Below are positions 26,842 to 39,347 of a DNA stretch of 64,000 nt, in pieces. The DNA is taken from positions 66,143,557 through 66,207,556 of the forward strand of contig NC_057921.1 of the NCBI RefSeq assembly GCF_018873765.1. The letters run 5' to 3'. How positions within the stretch are numbered: the stretch's first letter is position 1; the number at the start of each line of letters is the position of its first letter. Source of the stretch: Telopea speciosissima. Its lineage: Eukaryota; Streptophyta; Magnoliopsida; Proteales; Proteaceae. The notes beneath the pieces are model-generated. The model was not told the origin of the DNA, searched no databases, and saw nothing but the letters and a program-made list of their open reading frames with translations. The translations under genes were made by a program, and so were the position numbers.

Positions 26842-26921
26842 GGGCCTTGGTGGACTCGAACCATCATCCTCTTGGAACATGCTCATGTTCCAAGTGCTCT
26901 ACCAATTTGAGCTAAAGGCCC
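26842..26921 (-). tRNA. tRNA-like sequence with oversized anticodon arm
   Basis: On the minus strand, GGGCCTT pairs perfectly with the 3' AAGGCCC (7-bp acceptor). A GCTC/GAGC D-stem surrounds an A-box-like AGCTCAAATTGGTAGAGC, a 5-base variable loop follows, and a T arm with GGTTCGAGTCC matches the B box. The T stem has one mismatch. The anticodon arm is 24 bases instead of 17: CTTGGAACAT, GAGC, ATGTTCCAAG, a perfect palindromic stem with a 4-base loop. No loop of seven with U33 can be drawn on a 5-bp stem, so an amino acid cannot be assigned. No terminal CCA is encoded, as expected for nuclear genes. It may be a tRNA pseudogene, an intron-bearing form, or a tRNA-like RNA. Confidence 0.6.
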
Positions 26922-28541
26922 ATCAAGTTGTCAATGAATTAACACAACAGATTAAACCAAATTATATTCTCCATTCTTTTGGATTCTAGAAAGCTAGGAG
27001 ATTCCATAGACTGAATGATCTTAACTAACTGAAGCACTTGGCTATTTTGGACATGAGAAGTAAAGAAATTTTTTGTTTTTCAAAGAAAAGGCAATTAGTA
27101 CAAACAGAAAAATGGTGGTGCCAATGCCAGAACCTTTTGAAATTGGTCCTAAGCGATAACATAGATGGGCCCTGCTCTTACCTGCCATTCATTGCTTCCC
27201 TTCTCAGTAATTTCTTTGTCTTCCCCAATCCCCTTTCTCCTATGTGAGTGGAAAAAGTAAAGGAATAAAAGGTATGGATATGAAAGTTGAATCAACTTAT
27301 AATTTAAAGGGCAATCATATGATAGTCCCCCCTAGGGTACCCAGATTAGAAATCAAAAGTTCAAGTTTGAACTATTCTCCCCTGTCATACCCAGTAACCA
27401 AACGAAACCCATCCCACCTACAAATTTCCTTTTATTGTTTCCTGCAACTAGAATTGATTTCTGCAGCCCCCTATAGTGCACTGTTCTTCTCATTGATTCT
27501 ATAGGTCGAATATTATTTCCTACATTCGGGTTCAAATCCGTTGGCCTGCTTTAGCTCTGCATATAGACAAGCAAAACTGTCCCATACATTGTTTGTTTCA
27601 ATAGTTCTTGCTTGAATTTCAATCTTGTTTATCTATCTTGAGTTGTACAATCACTGAGAAGAGAAGATGGGAAGAGATTTGGATGATAGATGGTGTGTAT
27701 ATCATACCAGCCTTCATGCTTTTATATTTAGAAAGCCAAATAAGAGTTACAAAGGAAATAGGACTCTAACACCTCTTACCTAGCTAAGCCTAGAACCTAA
27801 TTACAATAGGAAACTGAAATATAACTATAATAGGAAAGAGAAACAATATAACAATTAAATCCCAAATTACTTAGCTAAGACTACCCTCCCATGTATGTAT
27901 CTTTAACAGGCTCCATTGAATGTCCAGCCCTTTTTGGGCCCATAAATGGACTCATGGATGACCCACAATTTTCAGTTCTAACAAGACTCCCCCCTCTTTT
28001 GTCTTTTATCTTCTGCTCTAGATTATGGAAGCTTTAATAACATAGCAAACTGTGATTCATTGGCTCATTATTTGTTATTCCTTTTACCATATATAGTTCT
28101 GATATCTAATCCTGATTCATTTTTCCCTCTCTCTCTCTCTCTTTTTCCCCCTTCCTTTTTTTTTTTTTAATACCAATTACATCATAAACTACTCACAGAA
28201 TAATGTAAATACAACCAACATCTCCATCTATCAGAAACTCTATAGATCCTAAGCTAATGAACTACTAAAGTTGTCATTTTCTGCCTTATAGCTCTGATAC
28301 AGAGTACCTTGAAGCATTCTGATCTCTATCATTTAGTGAATAAAAGTGGTATAAAAAACACTTCAAACGATTAGAAAGTAGTTCCTAGTTGCCTAACACC
28401 ATCTTCAGAATATTCACTTCAATACCCAAAAGAAGGGAGAAAAAAATATCAAATTAACCAAATCAAACAATACATGGAAACAAAAAAAATGGTGAGGAAA
28501 ATTAGAGAAAATAAAAAATATGGAGGTAAAGCAATATTTAC

Positions 28542-28673
28542 TTGGCAGTTATCACATTTAGGGAGCTTGTTGGAGAGGCAACAAGAAGAAGCCTCGATGT
28601 TCGCTTGCAAGCTTGTTTGCTTCATGAACTTCAATGTCAAAGTTGTCGGTGCCTTCTCACACACATCACATTG
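28542..28673 (-). pseudogene. Broken B-box zinc-finger (BBX24/25-like) first-exon fragment
   Basis: The minus strand reads QCDVCEKAP, then switches frame to DIEVHEANKLASEH, then returns to the first frame as CLSNKLPKCDNCQ followed directly by GTAAAT, a plausible splice donor. These are, in order, the start of B-box 1, its end, and the start of B-box 2 in plant double B-box proteins of the BBX24/25 type, whose first exon ends at this point. About 14 codons with several zinc-binding Cys are missing between the first two blocks, causing the frame shift, and the usual start codon before QCDVC is absent. It lies inside the putative 26452-29746 element, so it looks like a captured, decayed gene fragment. 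Confidence 0.75.
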
Positions 28674-29289
28674 AGGTTCCCGAGAAACTCTGCGAAAGGG
28701 GAAAAAGAGACTTGAGTAAAGCAAAACAGACAGAGAAGTGGGTTTTGACAACTCTTTGAGCTAAGAAACTGGTTGAGTCTCAAAAGATTCATATAAGGCT
28801 GAGAAAACCCAAAAGAATGGAAAGAGGGAACAAAAAAAAAAAACTCCGAAGATGTGAAGAAATAAAGAAGCAGAGAAAGACTGAGAAGAGAGAAAAGAAG
28901 GAAGCAAGGAAGATGGGAATACGTGTAAGAAGAAAGACGTGTGGACAGTAAAGTGGTTGGTTAAGAATCACTATAACTGTGCAATAGGAGATAATGTTTG
29001 ATTCTCATAATAATCAACGACACTTCGGTGCGATCTCCTCCTAAATTCACATGACAGACAAGCGCACGGCTTCAAAATTCATATTCCATAATCTCAAATC
29101 ATACCAAAAAAATCCCTAAAATTATAGATCATACAAAATTCCCAAATCACACCAAAAAAATTCCTAAAATCCTATACCTTTTCGGCTGAATCCTTCCAAG
29201 TATAGGGTTGGTGATCCAATTCCTGAGACACAATGACACACAAAAACCCTCCATCAACCGCTGATTTTTGCACAACAGGGATGACCTAG

Positions 29290-29459
<170 letters not shown>

Positions 29460-29749
29460 GAGATCATGGTTACCTTGGCCGTAGTTGCAGGTACTTCTCT
29501 TCCTCTGTTCCTTCTATTCCCTTCTCTTCCCCAAGGAGGCTGTTGAATTCTTTTCTCGAAAACACGGGATTTCACGTTATCGCGATGTAATTGTCGTTCT
29601 TTGTTCTTTTGGTGATGAAAACCTCCGGTTCGTTCTAAAAGAACGAAAAAATGAACCGTAAAGCCAAACACTTTTTCATGGTTTTTTGTTCTTTTTGAAC
29701 AAAAGAACTATTTAGAACGCTGTTCTGAACGTTACCAAACGCACTCTTA

Positions 29750-32458
29750 GTATTACAACATGAACCGCTCACTCCTGTAGTCCTGTTTGGGTATTGGGGT
29801 TTCTTCTAACTTGAACCTTTTTAGGTACCAAAAGAAATAATAATCTGACCAAAGGTATGTTTGTTTGGCAAGAAAAGATGAAATGAATAAGTTAAAATAC
29901 ACCCATTAACACAAATGTTTATGTGTCTCTTTCTTCCGTTTTTTTAAAATTTTTTCTTTTAGGCTATGTTTAGAAGTAGAAAAAGAAAAAATAATGAGAC
30001 AGAAACTATGATGATAGAATATAGATTTATATGTCTACATCCCTCCTTACATTTTTTCTTTTCTTGGCTTACAAACATAGCCTTATTGACAAATAAAACT
30101 CAGGTGATAAAACGATTTTTTAGATATGGGGATGTTCATGCAAACTTTTTGTGCAAGACCAGTTATACATGGCACTCCAATTGGTCAGATAAGCAATTTC
30201 ATTTGGCGAAAATTTTCCTTCACTATGGATGAAGCGATCATATGATTGGACTCTTTGGTCCTTATTACACTTCTATCATTTATTTATGTGGTCGGAACTA
30301 CACTCCGTTTTGTAAATCTGATGCCCCCAATGCTTGTGGTGAAGGAAGCATAGGTGAAAAAAAGAAAACTCGGTTCATTTTATTTTTACTTGAGAGGAAA
30401 GACATATTATTATTGTTATGTTATAAAAAGAGGATTACAAAAAAGTGGTTATACACTCATTTACGATAATCTGGCTATGCCTCTGGAGTAAATTTCCTAT
30501 GTTCGTTTGATTGCAAATATAAAGAAGGGAATAGAAGTGAAATTAATTTAGAAAATAAAATTTTGTAATCGTGATTGTATAACCTACCTAAATTTCTTAC
30601 CATATTTAGTAATCATGAAAATCCAACCCAATCTTAATGCTTCAAAAATATAAAGTAAAATGACACATAACACCATAATTACAATTAATTGTTTATCAAA
30701 AGAAAAACTACAATTAAAACTATCGGTAACGTATTAAAAAAAAACTATCAAGATCTTAGGGAGTGAATTGAATTACCAATTATGTGGTAGAAACAAAAGC
30801 TACTTGAGATGCAAGTATTAATCTGGCTTAGCTATAAAACTGGTTGCATAGAGCTAAGCTATTGCTAGGTATGATCTCTTATGGAGGGCTTTTATCATCC
30901 TATTAAAATCAATTTGAAGCCGGTTATATCAAGGGCAAAGGAACCAAAGATCAGAAGGTTAATTAGGATGTAATTAGCCTATCAAAATCAATAGGGGTAA
31001 GCTATTGTTGGGAAGGTGGAACAAAATTCATAACTGGTTTAGCCCATGTGTTCAAAAACTTGCTTTGGAAGGACTACTCCAATCAGGGTTTTAAAAATGG
31101 ATTGAATCGGCCAATCTCGATTCGCCTCCCTCCCCATCTCAGCATCTGGTTCAGACTAATCTATACAGATAAACCCTAGATGCCTAAAATATACCAATCC
31201 AAATCCCAATTCCAAGTTTTTAAACCCTAACTCCGATAAACAATGTGACCAACAGTGGTGCTTGATCTTTGTACAAGGCACAAACTAGTTCAAGGAATAT
31301 AGTGTTACCCAAAAAGAAACATAATGCTAAAGTAATCCGGGTTTTTAGTGTATTAAGTTAAAAAATAATGGTTGATTTTGTGTATTTCAAAAAAGTTTAA
31401 GGTATTCTTTAAAGGAATTTCAGTAAATTGTTACATTTATCTCTGTGCCATTAATATTAGAGTTTGTTTTGATGAATGATTTAGCCCATGACTTGCACAT
31501 TGAACCATTGATGGGAGAAAAGCGATGCAAAAGAGAATTTATGATTGTTATGTGATTGGCACCTGAACCTATACCCTCCATGTATTATTCTCCTTGTTTG
31601 TGTTTAGAAGAACAAAAAAACCTACATAACAAATTGTATTTATTTACAAGAGAGAGGTTCCCCACGACGCTAGAGAAAATTTCCTACCAATATATGGTAT
31701 TTAATGTAGAGAGAGAGTGTGGGGTCCATGGGTGGAATGTGAGGAGGCGTTACACGATGGGTTTCCTTTCCTTTATTTATATGAGAACAATATCAAGTTT
31801 GTGATGCTTGTGCAGGAAGTTATGTACCCCAACACATCAATTATCTCATACTCAGTGATTTCTACTTAATTTTCACTGTGGTGTTTAATGTTGTCAATCT
31901 TCTAGCATTTAATGTATATCTACATAGTCTACTAAATTAAAGGAAGAAAAAAATGTGAATTAAGATTGAGCCATTAAGGTCAAAAGTACATTGTTTTGCT
32001 TCCTACTAATCCTACATAGTTTTAGCTTTGAGTCTCAACTAGAACCTTTACACCTGCTATTACAACTTACAAGATTTGACGCTATGATTGGATTCCTGAA
32101 ACAGTGAACTCATCATTAACTCCCGCCTCCTATTAACAAAGGTCCAAAATACCCTTACTGGATTCGATTGAAGGGTCATCAGATCATATGGTGTTAAATG
32201 ATTCAGTCAGCAATCAATATTGACTCTAATTTGTGAGGGTTGTTCTTGCTTTATCTTTAATCATTTGGCAAAGGAATACTGACATTTGTTACCAAATTCA
32301 GTAACTGTATCAGTGATAAATAACATATACATGTTTCATTGAAAAACAGAAAAAGAACAAGGCTACTATTTACATGAAAGATTGGGTAACTAAATCCCCT
32401 TGGCTCATGTCATAACAATTATATGTGCCTTCTATGGAGATGAATGTACAAATTAGGT
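29750..32458. other. AT-rich intergenic spacer
   Basis: Between the putative transposon and the lipase stop codon. I see no convincing gene; short frames lack codon structure. Around 31080-31210 there is degenerate sequence of the GGATTG/AATCGGCC type found in other spacers here. The last 200-300 bases before 32459 should contain the lipase 3' UTR. Confidence 0.6.
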
Positions 32459-35400
32459 TCAGACGTCGGCAACCACTTCCTTGATGATCAACCTATGGTT
32501 CTTCAAGTATCCTCCATGACTCCACGGTTGGTCAGAAGGCGAGGTTGTAAGAACTGGCCACAAATCGTGACGCCTTTGTCTTCTTGTTTGTCGAACTGCA
32601 AGCTTAGTTTGTTGCCATAGAACCCAATTCAGAACCCTTAAGTAGTTGCTTGAGGTGTGGTCTCTGCAGATTGTACCTTCTGAGCCATAGGCTTTGGGGT
32701 CACTTAGTGTCTCCAATGGATGAGGGGAATTAAGGAAGGCCTTAATTGCACTTGTTATTACAGCTTGAGATTCACATTTAGTCTTGTCCAAAGCATGTAA
32801 GGCATTCCCAGGGGGAAGCAAGGGATGAGGAGGAGATAACTTATCATCTGGTTGAAGAATGTATAATTTTCCCATTGGAGAATACAGTAGTTTCTGCACT
32901 CACAAGATAGAAGATGAGTTAACACACCAATGTGAGTGCCTTCTTGAGTAATACTGCAAGTCTCAAGCTGATCCATTTAATGCTTACATGTCGATGTTAA
33001 TTCAACAAATGGCTTAAAAAGTTTATTGAGTTCTTAGTGATCTGGAGAAAACTTACATGTTTATTGAGACAATGGTGAGATCGGAATGAACCATTCAGGC
33101 GCTTGAGGACTTGCGCTGCACGGGTTGGATAGTTGCAAGAGAAAGCCCTCGGAACGATATCTCTGTGCATAATCACTGAATGAACATGGCTCTCATTCAA
33201 TCCCAATTTGTCAAGGATATGGTGACCCCCACAGAATATAGATGGTGATCCGAATGTGACTACAGGAAACAGAAAGGAGGGACTAATTACACCTCTAGTC
33301 AAGAGCATCAAGCTAACTAAGAGGGAAAGACTCCCTCCTAGAGAATGACCAGTGAAACGAAGTTTTGCTCTAGCTCCATATCTTTTCAAATGTTTTAGAA
33401 TTTCTGGCATGAATTGCTTATATATCCCCTTAGCAGCCTCGTAGATACCTCTGTGAACTGATACATCTGTTCCCTACAATATAACAATCAATTTTCAAGA
33501 TTTTTGGTGAGATAATGACTAGTAGCATATATATTTAAACTGTCTAGTTTTTATAAATTTTTCATTCTGAGTAATGAAGTAACAATTGTATGCTTACCTC
33601 AAATTTGGTGGGCTCAAAGAAGAGGTTTGTTTGCCAAGATGCCAATGAATCTGACCCCTGCCATTCGCAGTCCTCATTGTATAAGTTGCAATGTTGTATG
33701 CACCTAAGAGATATTATGATGAAGACTAAACATGATATATCATCATAACTACTAGTTTCGTTGCATTATTTTTCTGCGATGGGAAAAAAAAAAAGCGGTT
33801 GGCATCAATTCTTTAATGGACCATTGGATCCACAATGGTTAGATAAGGGTGAAACAATTAACACCTCCAACAAAAAATGTCCAACAGTCCTCTGCTTTGG
33901 AGAAATATTCTAAGTCAGGTAATCAGATGACTGTTCAAACCACAGCTGATTAGAAGACTATAAAAGGATTGAAAGCTATTCCATCTTTGTTGTTTGATTT
34001 TTAAATTGTTTAGATGTTGGGAGTCTATAGTTATAGTCCCTCAACGGTTTGTTCAGGTTCTTGGTGCCTAGCTTCTTACACTTGAGGAGCTATCACCACC
34101 TAATGCCCCAAGGTTTTGGGTTGGACCCTCCAATGTAAGTAAAATTAAATTCATCAAATGGTAATGATCAATCACACAATGCTTGTTATCACAAGAAGTT
34201 CTTCCACATTTGAACTATTACTAATCACAAATGGTTACAGTTACCAAGTATTAGGAAGAGAAGCCATAAAGCATAATACCTGAATGATGAAGCAACGAGT
34301 ATATGTGCTTGGATCATCACAAATGAACCATTCACATGGAGAGGAATGGAGTGATTGAAGTTCCCTTGCTGCCTCTTGCTTTGCCGTCTCCTCTGCAGCT
34401 ACCACAGCTGTCATTGTTGTCGTCGCCATGTAAGCTGCCACTTCATAATTATAAATAGGTGTGAACAACCCCTCATCTAGTATGTTGTCCCTCTCACCAC
34501 ATGACTCCATCTTGAAATCCTCATGGCAAGATTCTGAGCCCAAGGATAGGAGTCCTTTTGCATGAGAATGGACGTATGATGCAGCTGATGCAGCGATCTC
34601 ATAAGCTATTGATGAACGGATTGATTGCTTATGCTTAAACTCTGTTCCTTTCTTTGAACTGGAATCAGGATTTGAGGCAGAGTCCGTCCCCATGCGAACA
34701 TGATCATGGTCAAGTTTCACTTTATTTCTAGCCACATTTGCTTTCTTCTCCAATGAAGATGTTACATAATGTAGATTGTAATGCTTCCTTAAATCCTCTG
34801 CCTAGCATGTTTTGAAATACTACAGTATTACCATTTATTTTTTGTTTCATTGCAAAAAATACTAAAACAACAACAATACAATATATAAAATTTGAGTGTG
34901 CAAATATACAACCTGGAAAGGATCGAGGAACTTACAATTTCTTTAAGGGAGGGAGCAATCATATTATTGGGGGCATAATATTTACAAGCATGGATGTACT
35001 TTTCCTTCACCTATCGTGTCTGGAAAACTTTCTCCTTGAGTTCTCTCTGTCGGAATGCAGCCTCCCAGCGCCCTCCACAGTCTGGCCATCTCCTCCCATA
35101 TGAAATGACCATATGGCATAGGACAGACAGACTCTGGGCAGCACTGGCAGAGGCTGCGCTCCCCACTCCCTCTATCCCACAGAGAACACTCTCTTTTATT
35201 TCATTAGGTCATGTTTGTATGAAAGAGAAAAGTGAAAAAATTGTACTTGTTTCTCACAAACTATCACACATATGAGTGTTTAATTGGATGAGATGGAAAA
35301 CTTATCAAACAACCTCATTAAATGCATTTATTATTGTATAATATTATGACACCCCAAATTTTTTCATACCATTCTCTTTCAAAATCTTAGAAAATTGATA

Positions 35401-36566
35401 AAATTTTGACATTATTCATGAAAAAATTCATTTTGTATCTTTCCTCTTCTCATTTCATCTCTCACATAGGATCTCACCCCATCTCAATTTCTTGTACTCT
35501 CACGAGCAGAGACCTGATGGAATCCACAAAGTGGGGTCTACAAAAATGGATTCCATCAAATCGGCTAAGGGGCATATTGTAAGTGAACAAGAGCTGAACT
35601 ACTCGATTTCCTCTGTTTCCCACCAAATTCTACCCCACTTAAAAAGCTTTAATCCATTATTTACTTCCCTTCCCTTTTTTTTTTCGACCCGACCCACAAC
35701 CCACAACATAGGGGACACACCCTCACAAGTCACAAGTTTGCCAACCCTTTTTATCCTTAGAAGGAGACACTATTTATACACTCCCATTTTTAACCCCATC
35801 TACGTGGTTCAGGCTGAGATTTGATCATTATTTATGGATTTACATGTAACTGTGTCCATCCTGATTCTACCACGTGGAAACTAATGATGGATGCCAGCAA
35901 ATTTATTGCCAAAAGTAAAAAAAAGAAAGGGAATACCTTGATATCTTCTATCGCATATGCCAAGTTGGACAGGAAAGCCAGCTGAGAAAAGAGCTTAGTA
36001 TCAGACCAGGAGGCTCGAACCAAGAGCCGCGAGAACGATTCTTGATCGAAACTCTTGTGTTGTTCATCCTCGACGTCCGAACTGTAATCGACCTCGCAAC
36101 CACCTTCCTCTCCCTCTCCCTCTCCTTCTCCATCCATTTGCTCTTTCGGTTGTCTGTTCATCCAACGACCTCGGAGCTCCAAAAGCCTCTCCACCCAGTT
36201 CGCTCTCTTCTCCGTCTTCTCCATTCCACTTTCACGCTCTCCCAATTCAAAGCCCACCTCTGGATTCTCCACCAAAGTCATTTCCTCACCTACTGAATCA
36301 GAAAGAAGCGGCCGGGTCGAGTTTGAACCCAAGAGATGGGTTGGGAGGATCCCCATCGAATGACTTTTCCTTAATTTAGGCTCAACAGAGGCAGCCCGAA
36401 TACGGTTCACCGAGTAAAACCGGAGCTGAGACTCGGACATCGTTCTCCCCATACCGGATCGTCCACGCAGACCCACTCCGTTTTGTTCTTTGAGAATGTC
36501 TTTTCTGGTGGGGGTGGTGGTGGTGGTGATGGAAGAGCTAGAAATGCTCATTGAGCTGCACGCCAT
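32459..36566 (-). CDS. Class 3 lipase, plastid lipase (PLIP) type, 687 aa
   Basis: Five exons in one frame: 35937-36566, 34280-34801, 33598-33657, 33057-33473, 32459-32893 (688 codons with the TGA), all GT-AG, phase 0. The ATG at 36566 sits in a good context (ACAACCATGG). The first 25 residues are Ser/Thr-rich and acid-poor, fitting a chloroplast transit peptide; an acidic Glu/Gly stretch follows near 145-155. The nucleophile elbow GHSLGG places the catalytic Ser at 448, and [10 protein letters not shown] supplies the likely Asp (about 509); the His was not assigned with certainty. The exon 5 pattern [18 protein letters not shown] and a following RDH are typical of PLIP proteins. Family knowledge: Arabidopsis PLIP1-3 hydrolyse plastid membrane lipids; PLIP2 and PLIP3 are ABA-induced and feed jasmonate synthesis. 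Which member this matches is undecided. Intron 1 (34802-35936) holds a MITE. Confidence 0.93.
35033..35193. repeat. Hairpin MITE in lipase intron 1
   Basis: Begins TTCTCTCTGTCGGAATGCAG and ends with CCCACAGAGAACACTCTC, giving imperfect complementary arms like those of the elements at 45353 and 51836 (TGTTCTCTGTG ends). The arms are weaker than in those copies and no target duplication was found. Confidence 0.4.
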
Positions 36567-38210
36567 GGTTGTTCTATTCTCTCTGTTGCTTAATTTCTTT
36601 CAAGTGTTTTTCTTCTCTGTTTCGCTTCCACCATGTCCTCCATTTGAGAGTGACACGTCTGTCATATACGAAAACAAGAGCATGACTTTAGTTTCATCGG
36701 CGGAGTCACCGAAATTGAGGCGGAGTTATCGAAATTCGAAACTCAAACCCAAAATAATAGCGGAACTGCGGAAGGCCACATTTAATGACTTAAACAACAC
36801 GTAATATTACCCCCAAAAAAAAAAATTCCGTAAATGATCTTCTTCCCCAATATGTCTATCGTTTTCTACGAAACAACAAAGATGCCCCATGACAAAGGAT
36901 ATTTACGTAATTTAAATGGCAAACATAAGACGTGACGACATGTTATGTCGCTTACCTGTAAACTATCAAACGATTCGAGGAGTTAGCTGTTGTTGATCTG
37001 TTCTGTTGATTGTTTCAAACAAGAATGTCGTCCGCCCCATGACTTCTCCCCATCACTTCTCCACCTGACACACAAATTGGAAAAAAAAGAAGTGCAAATA
37101 GAATTATAAAAATATAAAATGGTCGGCATATGGAATCTCTCCAGGATCTTTGATCCCCTCTAAGCGTTCAAGGATTTGTGCTATTTACCGAATTACGTAT
37201 ACAAATTTCACAAAAAACAAAAAAAAGAGAATTACGAATTCAAAACTGATACAGAATCCTCTGTTTGGGTTGAATTCAAATCACAGTAAAAAAAAAAAAA
37301 ATTTCCTGTTTTTGGTGGGAAGTAGGAATAAACGATCACAACTAACTCTCCCCCAATCCTCTCTCCTTTTACAAATTCTTTATGTCTGATCTATCTGTAC
37401 TCCGAAGAATTATTCTTCATTATACAGAAATGGAAAGAAGATGAACGAGGCTACAGCAGTGGTTGGGGCCCACAGGGCCAAAAATGAATGTTTCAGTTGC
37501 ATGTGCGCCATGTGGTAGTTTCAATCTTTCATGAATGATCTATTTTTTTTTTTTTTTTCTTTTAATGCTGAAATCTTTCATGAATGATCGGTGCTGCATA
37601 GAAATGGAGGTTATTAGGGAGTAATGACCCTAATTTCTTCAATTCGAAAATGAAGAACGCATGTTGCAGTACATTACAGATCGATTACACTGAAAAAAGT
37701 GTTATTTTTTGTTGTTGTTTTTAAAGGTTAGATTATGGTTATTAGATCATGATCGTTATGTAAGAAGAAATGCAGATCGATCGACGGGGTAATTTCTGTA
37801 AAAGACAAGCATGTAAGTTTCAAACCTTAGAAAACAATTCGAGAGAAGAAATGAGAAGTCGATTTCTTATACAAACGGGGAGAGCTAGGGAGATCTAACC
37901 TGAATGTCAGGGAGTGGATTCGAAGCAGGAACGCGTTTTATCGAGCAAATTCAGCAAGAGCAAGGCTTACTGTGGCAAATGCTGTTCTGCAGGAACCTTC
38001 GAACGCAACGTTGATCGGAGCCTAGAGAAATAGAAACTGAAGGAAGGACTTCTCCTCTGTGACGAAATCCCTGAACAAGTACCGTAATTCGCATCAAGCG
38101 TGGCTGAGATTCGCCAGTGTATAACGCGATTTCGCTTTCTTTCAATTAATTTCGACAAGTTTCCGATACATCAGGGCCTGTAAGACGAACACGCAAGACG
38201 GTTCACCTTT
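36567..38210 (-). other. Possible lipase 5' leader with an intron
   Basis: A leader exon from about 38210 to 37900 could end at CATTCAG before GTTAGATC, joining an acceptor CCTTCCGCAG to a second leader exon from 36765 to the ATG at 36566. This is inferred from splice patterns only. A small frame at 37967-38158 would then be an upstream reading frame. If the model is wrong, the stretch is plain spacer with an unrelated promoter. Confidence 0.3.
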
Positions 38211-38238
38211 CTCTCTCTTTCGGAGGTAATTAAGGTTT

Positions 38239-38286
38239 CTTATATACGGGACGGGAAGGACTTGCTAAAGAGCATCTAAGCACGTG
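38239..38286 (-). promoter_or_regulatory. TATA box and G-box, candidate lipase promoter
   Basis: TATATAAG on the minus strand at 38239-38246 with a palindromic G-box CACGTG at 38281-38286, 35 bp upstream of it. G-boxes and ABRE-like sites with an ACGT core bind bZIP factors of the ABF type and bHLH factors. The spacing is right for a core promoter, but it is 1.67 kb from the lipase ATG, so the link depends on the proposed leader intron. Confidence 0.35.
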
Positions 38287-38805
38287 GACGTTTCAATAGC
38301 CAGCGATGCAACCTGAGGGGAGTCACTGAGTATTGCTTTCATGGACCAAAATGCCCCTACATCTTTTTTCCAACGGGGAAGGGTAGTTTTGGTATTTAAG
38401 ATTTGGGAATACCATAAGAATAATCGAATAGAAGGTGAAAGCCATATGTTGGGTTGCATGAAGAAGCCAAGTTCGGGGGGCTCCACCTATTTCGATCCCC
38501 ATCTTCTTGTGGGCGCACTACCTCCTGTTTCCCGCCAATCCTAACGGCGAGGAGTTAAGAGGGAAGGAGATGATTGCGTGGATGATTCAGTGGTGCGGAG
38601 CTTTACAAAAAGCATCCTTTGACACCATTGAATACGGATCTGATACGTATATGACAGTTAAATAAGACGGAACCCCTGCATTGGAGAATTGTTTTCGGTG
38701 TCTACCGTTTGCGGTTGTAAGACTTTTCAAACACGAGATGACTAACCATCATGATTAAGAATTTCATGTTGCTTATATTGTAGCCTGTGGACTGTGGTGT
38801 AGGGC

Positions 38806-39347
38806 TGCAACAGGTCGGGTTGGGCCGGGTTTTGTAGAACCCTAGCTTAACCCTATCCCCTTAGCTGGGCCCAGGCCCGACCCGATCCTGACTTAGGGTC
38901 AGAAAAATCCAACCCTGACCTACTCTTAGGTAGGGTCAAGTTGACCCTGATTGGCCCTGATCATGGGGAAGGGAAAAGAAATGCATGGGTTGGAATGGAC
39001 TGGGAAAAACATTTTCAATTTTACATAAAATAATAATATAATAAAATATATTATAACACTTATTATCTTCATATATATTACATTATATAAAAAAATATGG
39101 GTGAAATTTAAAGTTTATGATGTATAAATTATATCAATATATATTTTATAGTATAACTTAAATCTGGGTCGGGCCAAGCTTAGCTCGAGGCCTCAACCCT
39201 AACCCGACCCAACCCTAACTTAGGGCCAGAAATTTCCATCCCTGACCCACCCTCAGGGCCAAATATCTCAGCCCAGGCCCTGTTCGAACTTAGGGCGGCC
39301 AGGGTGGGTTTGGGCCGATAGGACCAAACTTGCACCCCTAAAGCCTA
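38806..39347. repeat. Element with GGGTCAG/CCCTGACC direct blocks around an AT core
   Basis: Two GC-rich blocks on the same strand share CTTAGGG(T/C)CAGAAA, TCC and CCCTGACC (38890-38930 and 39215-39250), separated by about 230 bp that includes an AT-rich core. The outer margins TAGGGCTGCAA and TTGCACCCCTA are inverted, resembling hAT-type ends. No 8-bp duplication was found. Confidence 0.45.

Noticed and set aside
28284..28300. TATCAGAGC on the minus strand as a retrotransposon primer-binding site
   Set aside because: Only nine bases match the usual tRNA-Met site and no flanking LTR pair could be shown.
37967..38158. Two overlapping 63-64-codon minus-strand frames as a small gene
   Set aside because: No recognisable family and overlapping frames; more likely untranslated leader with chance frames.
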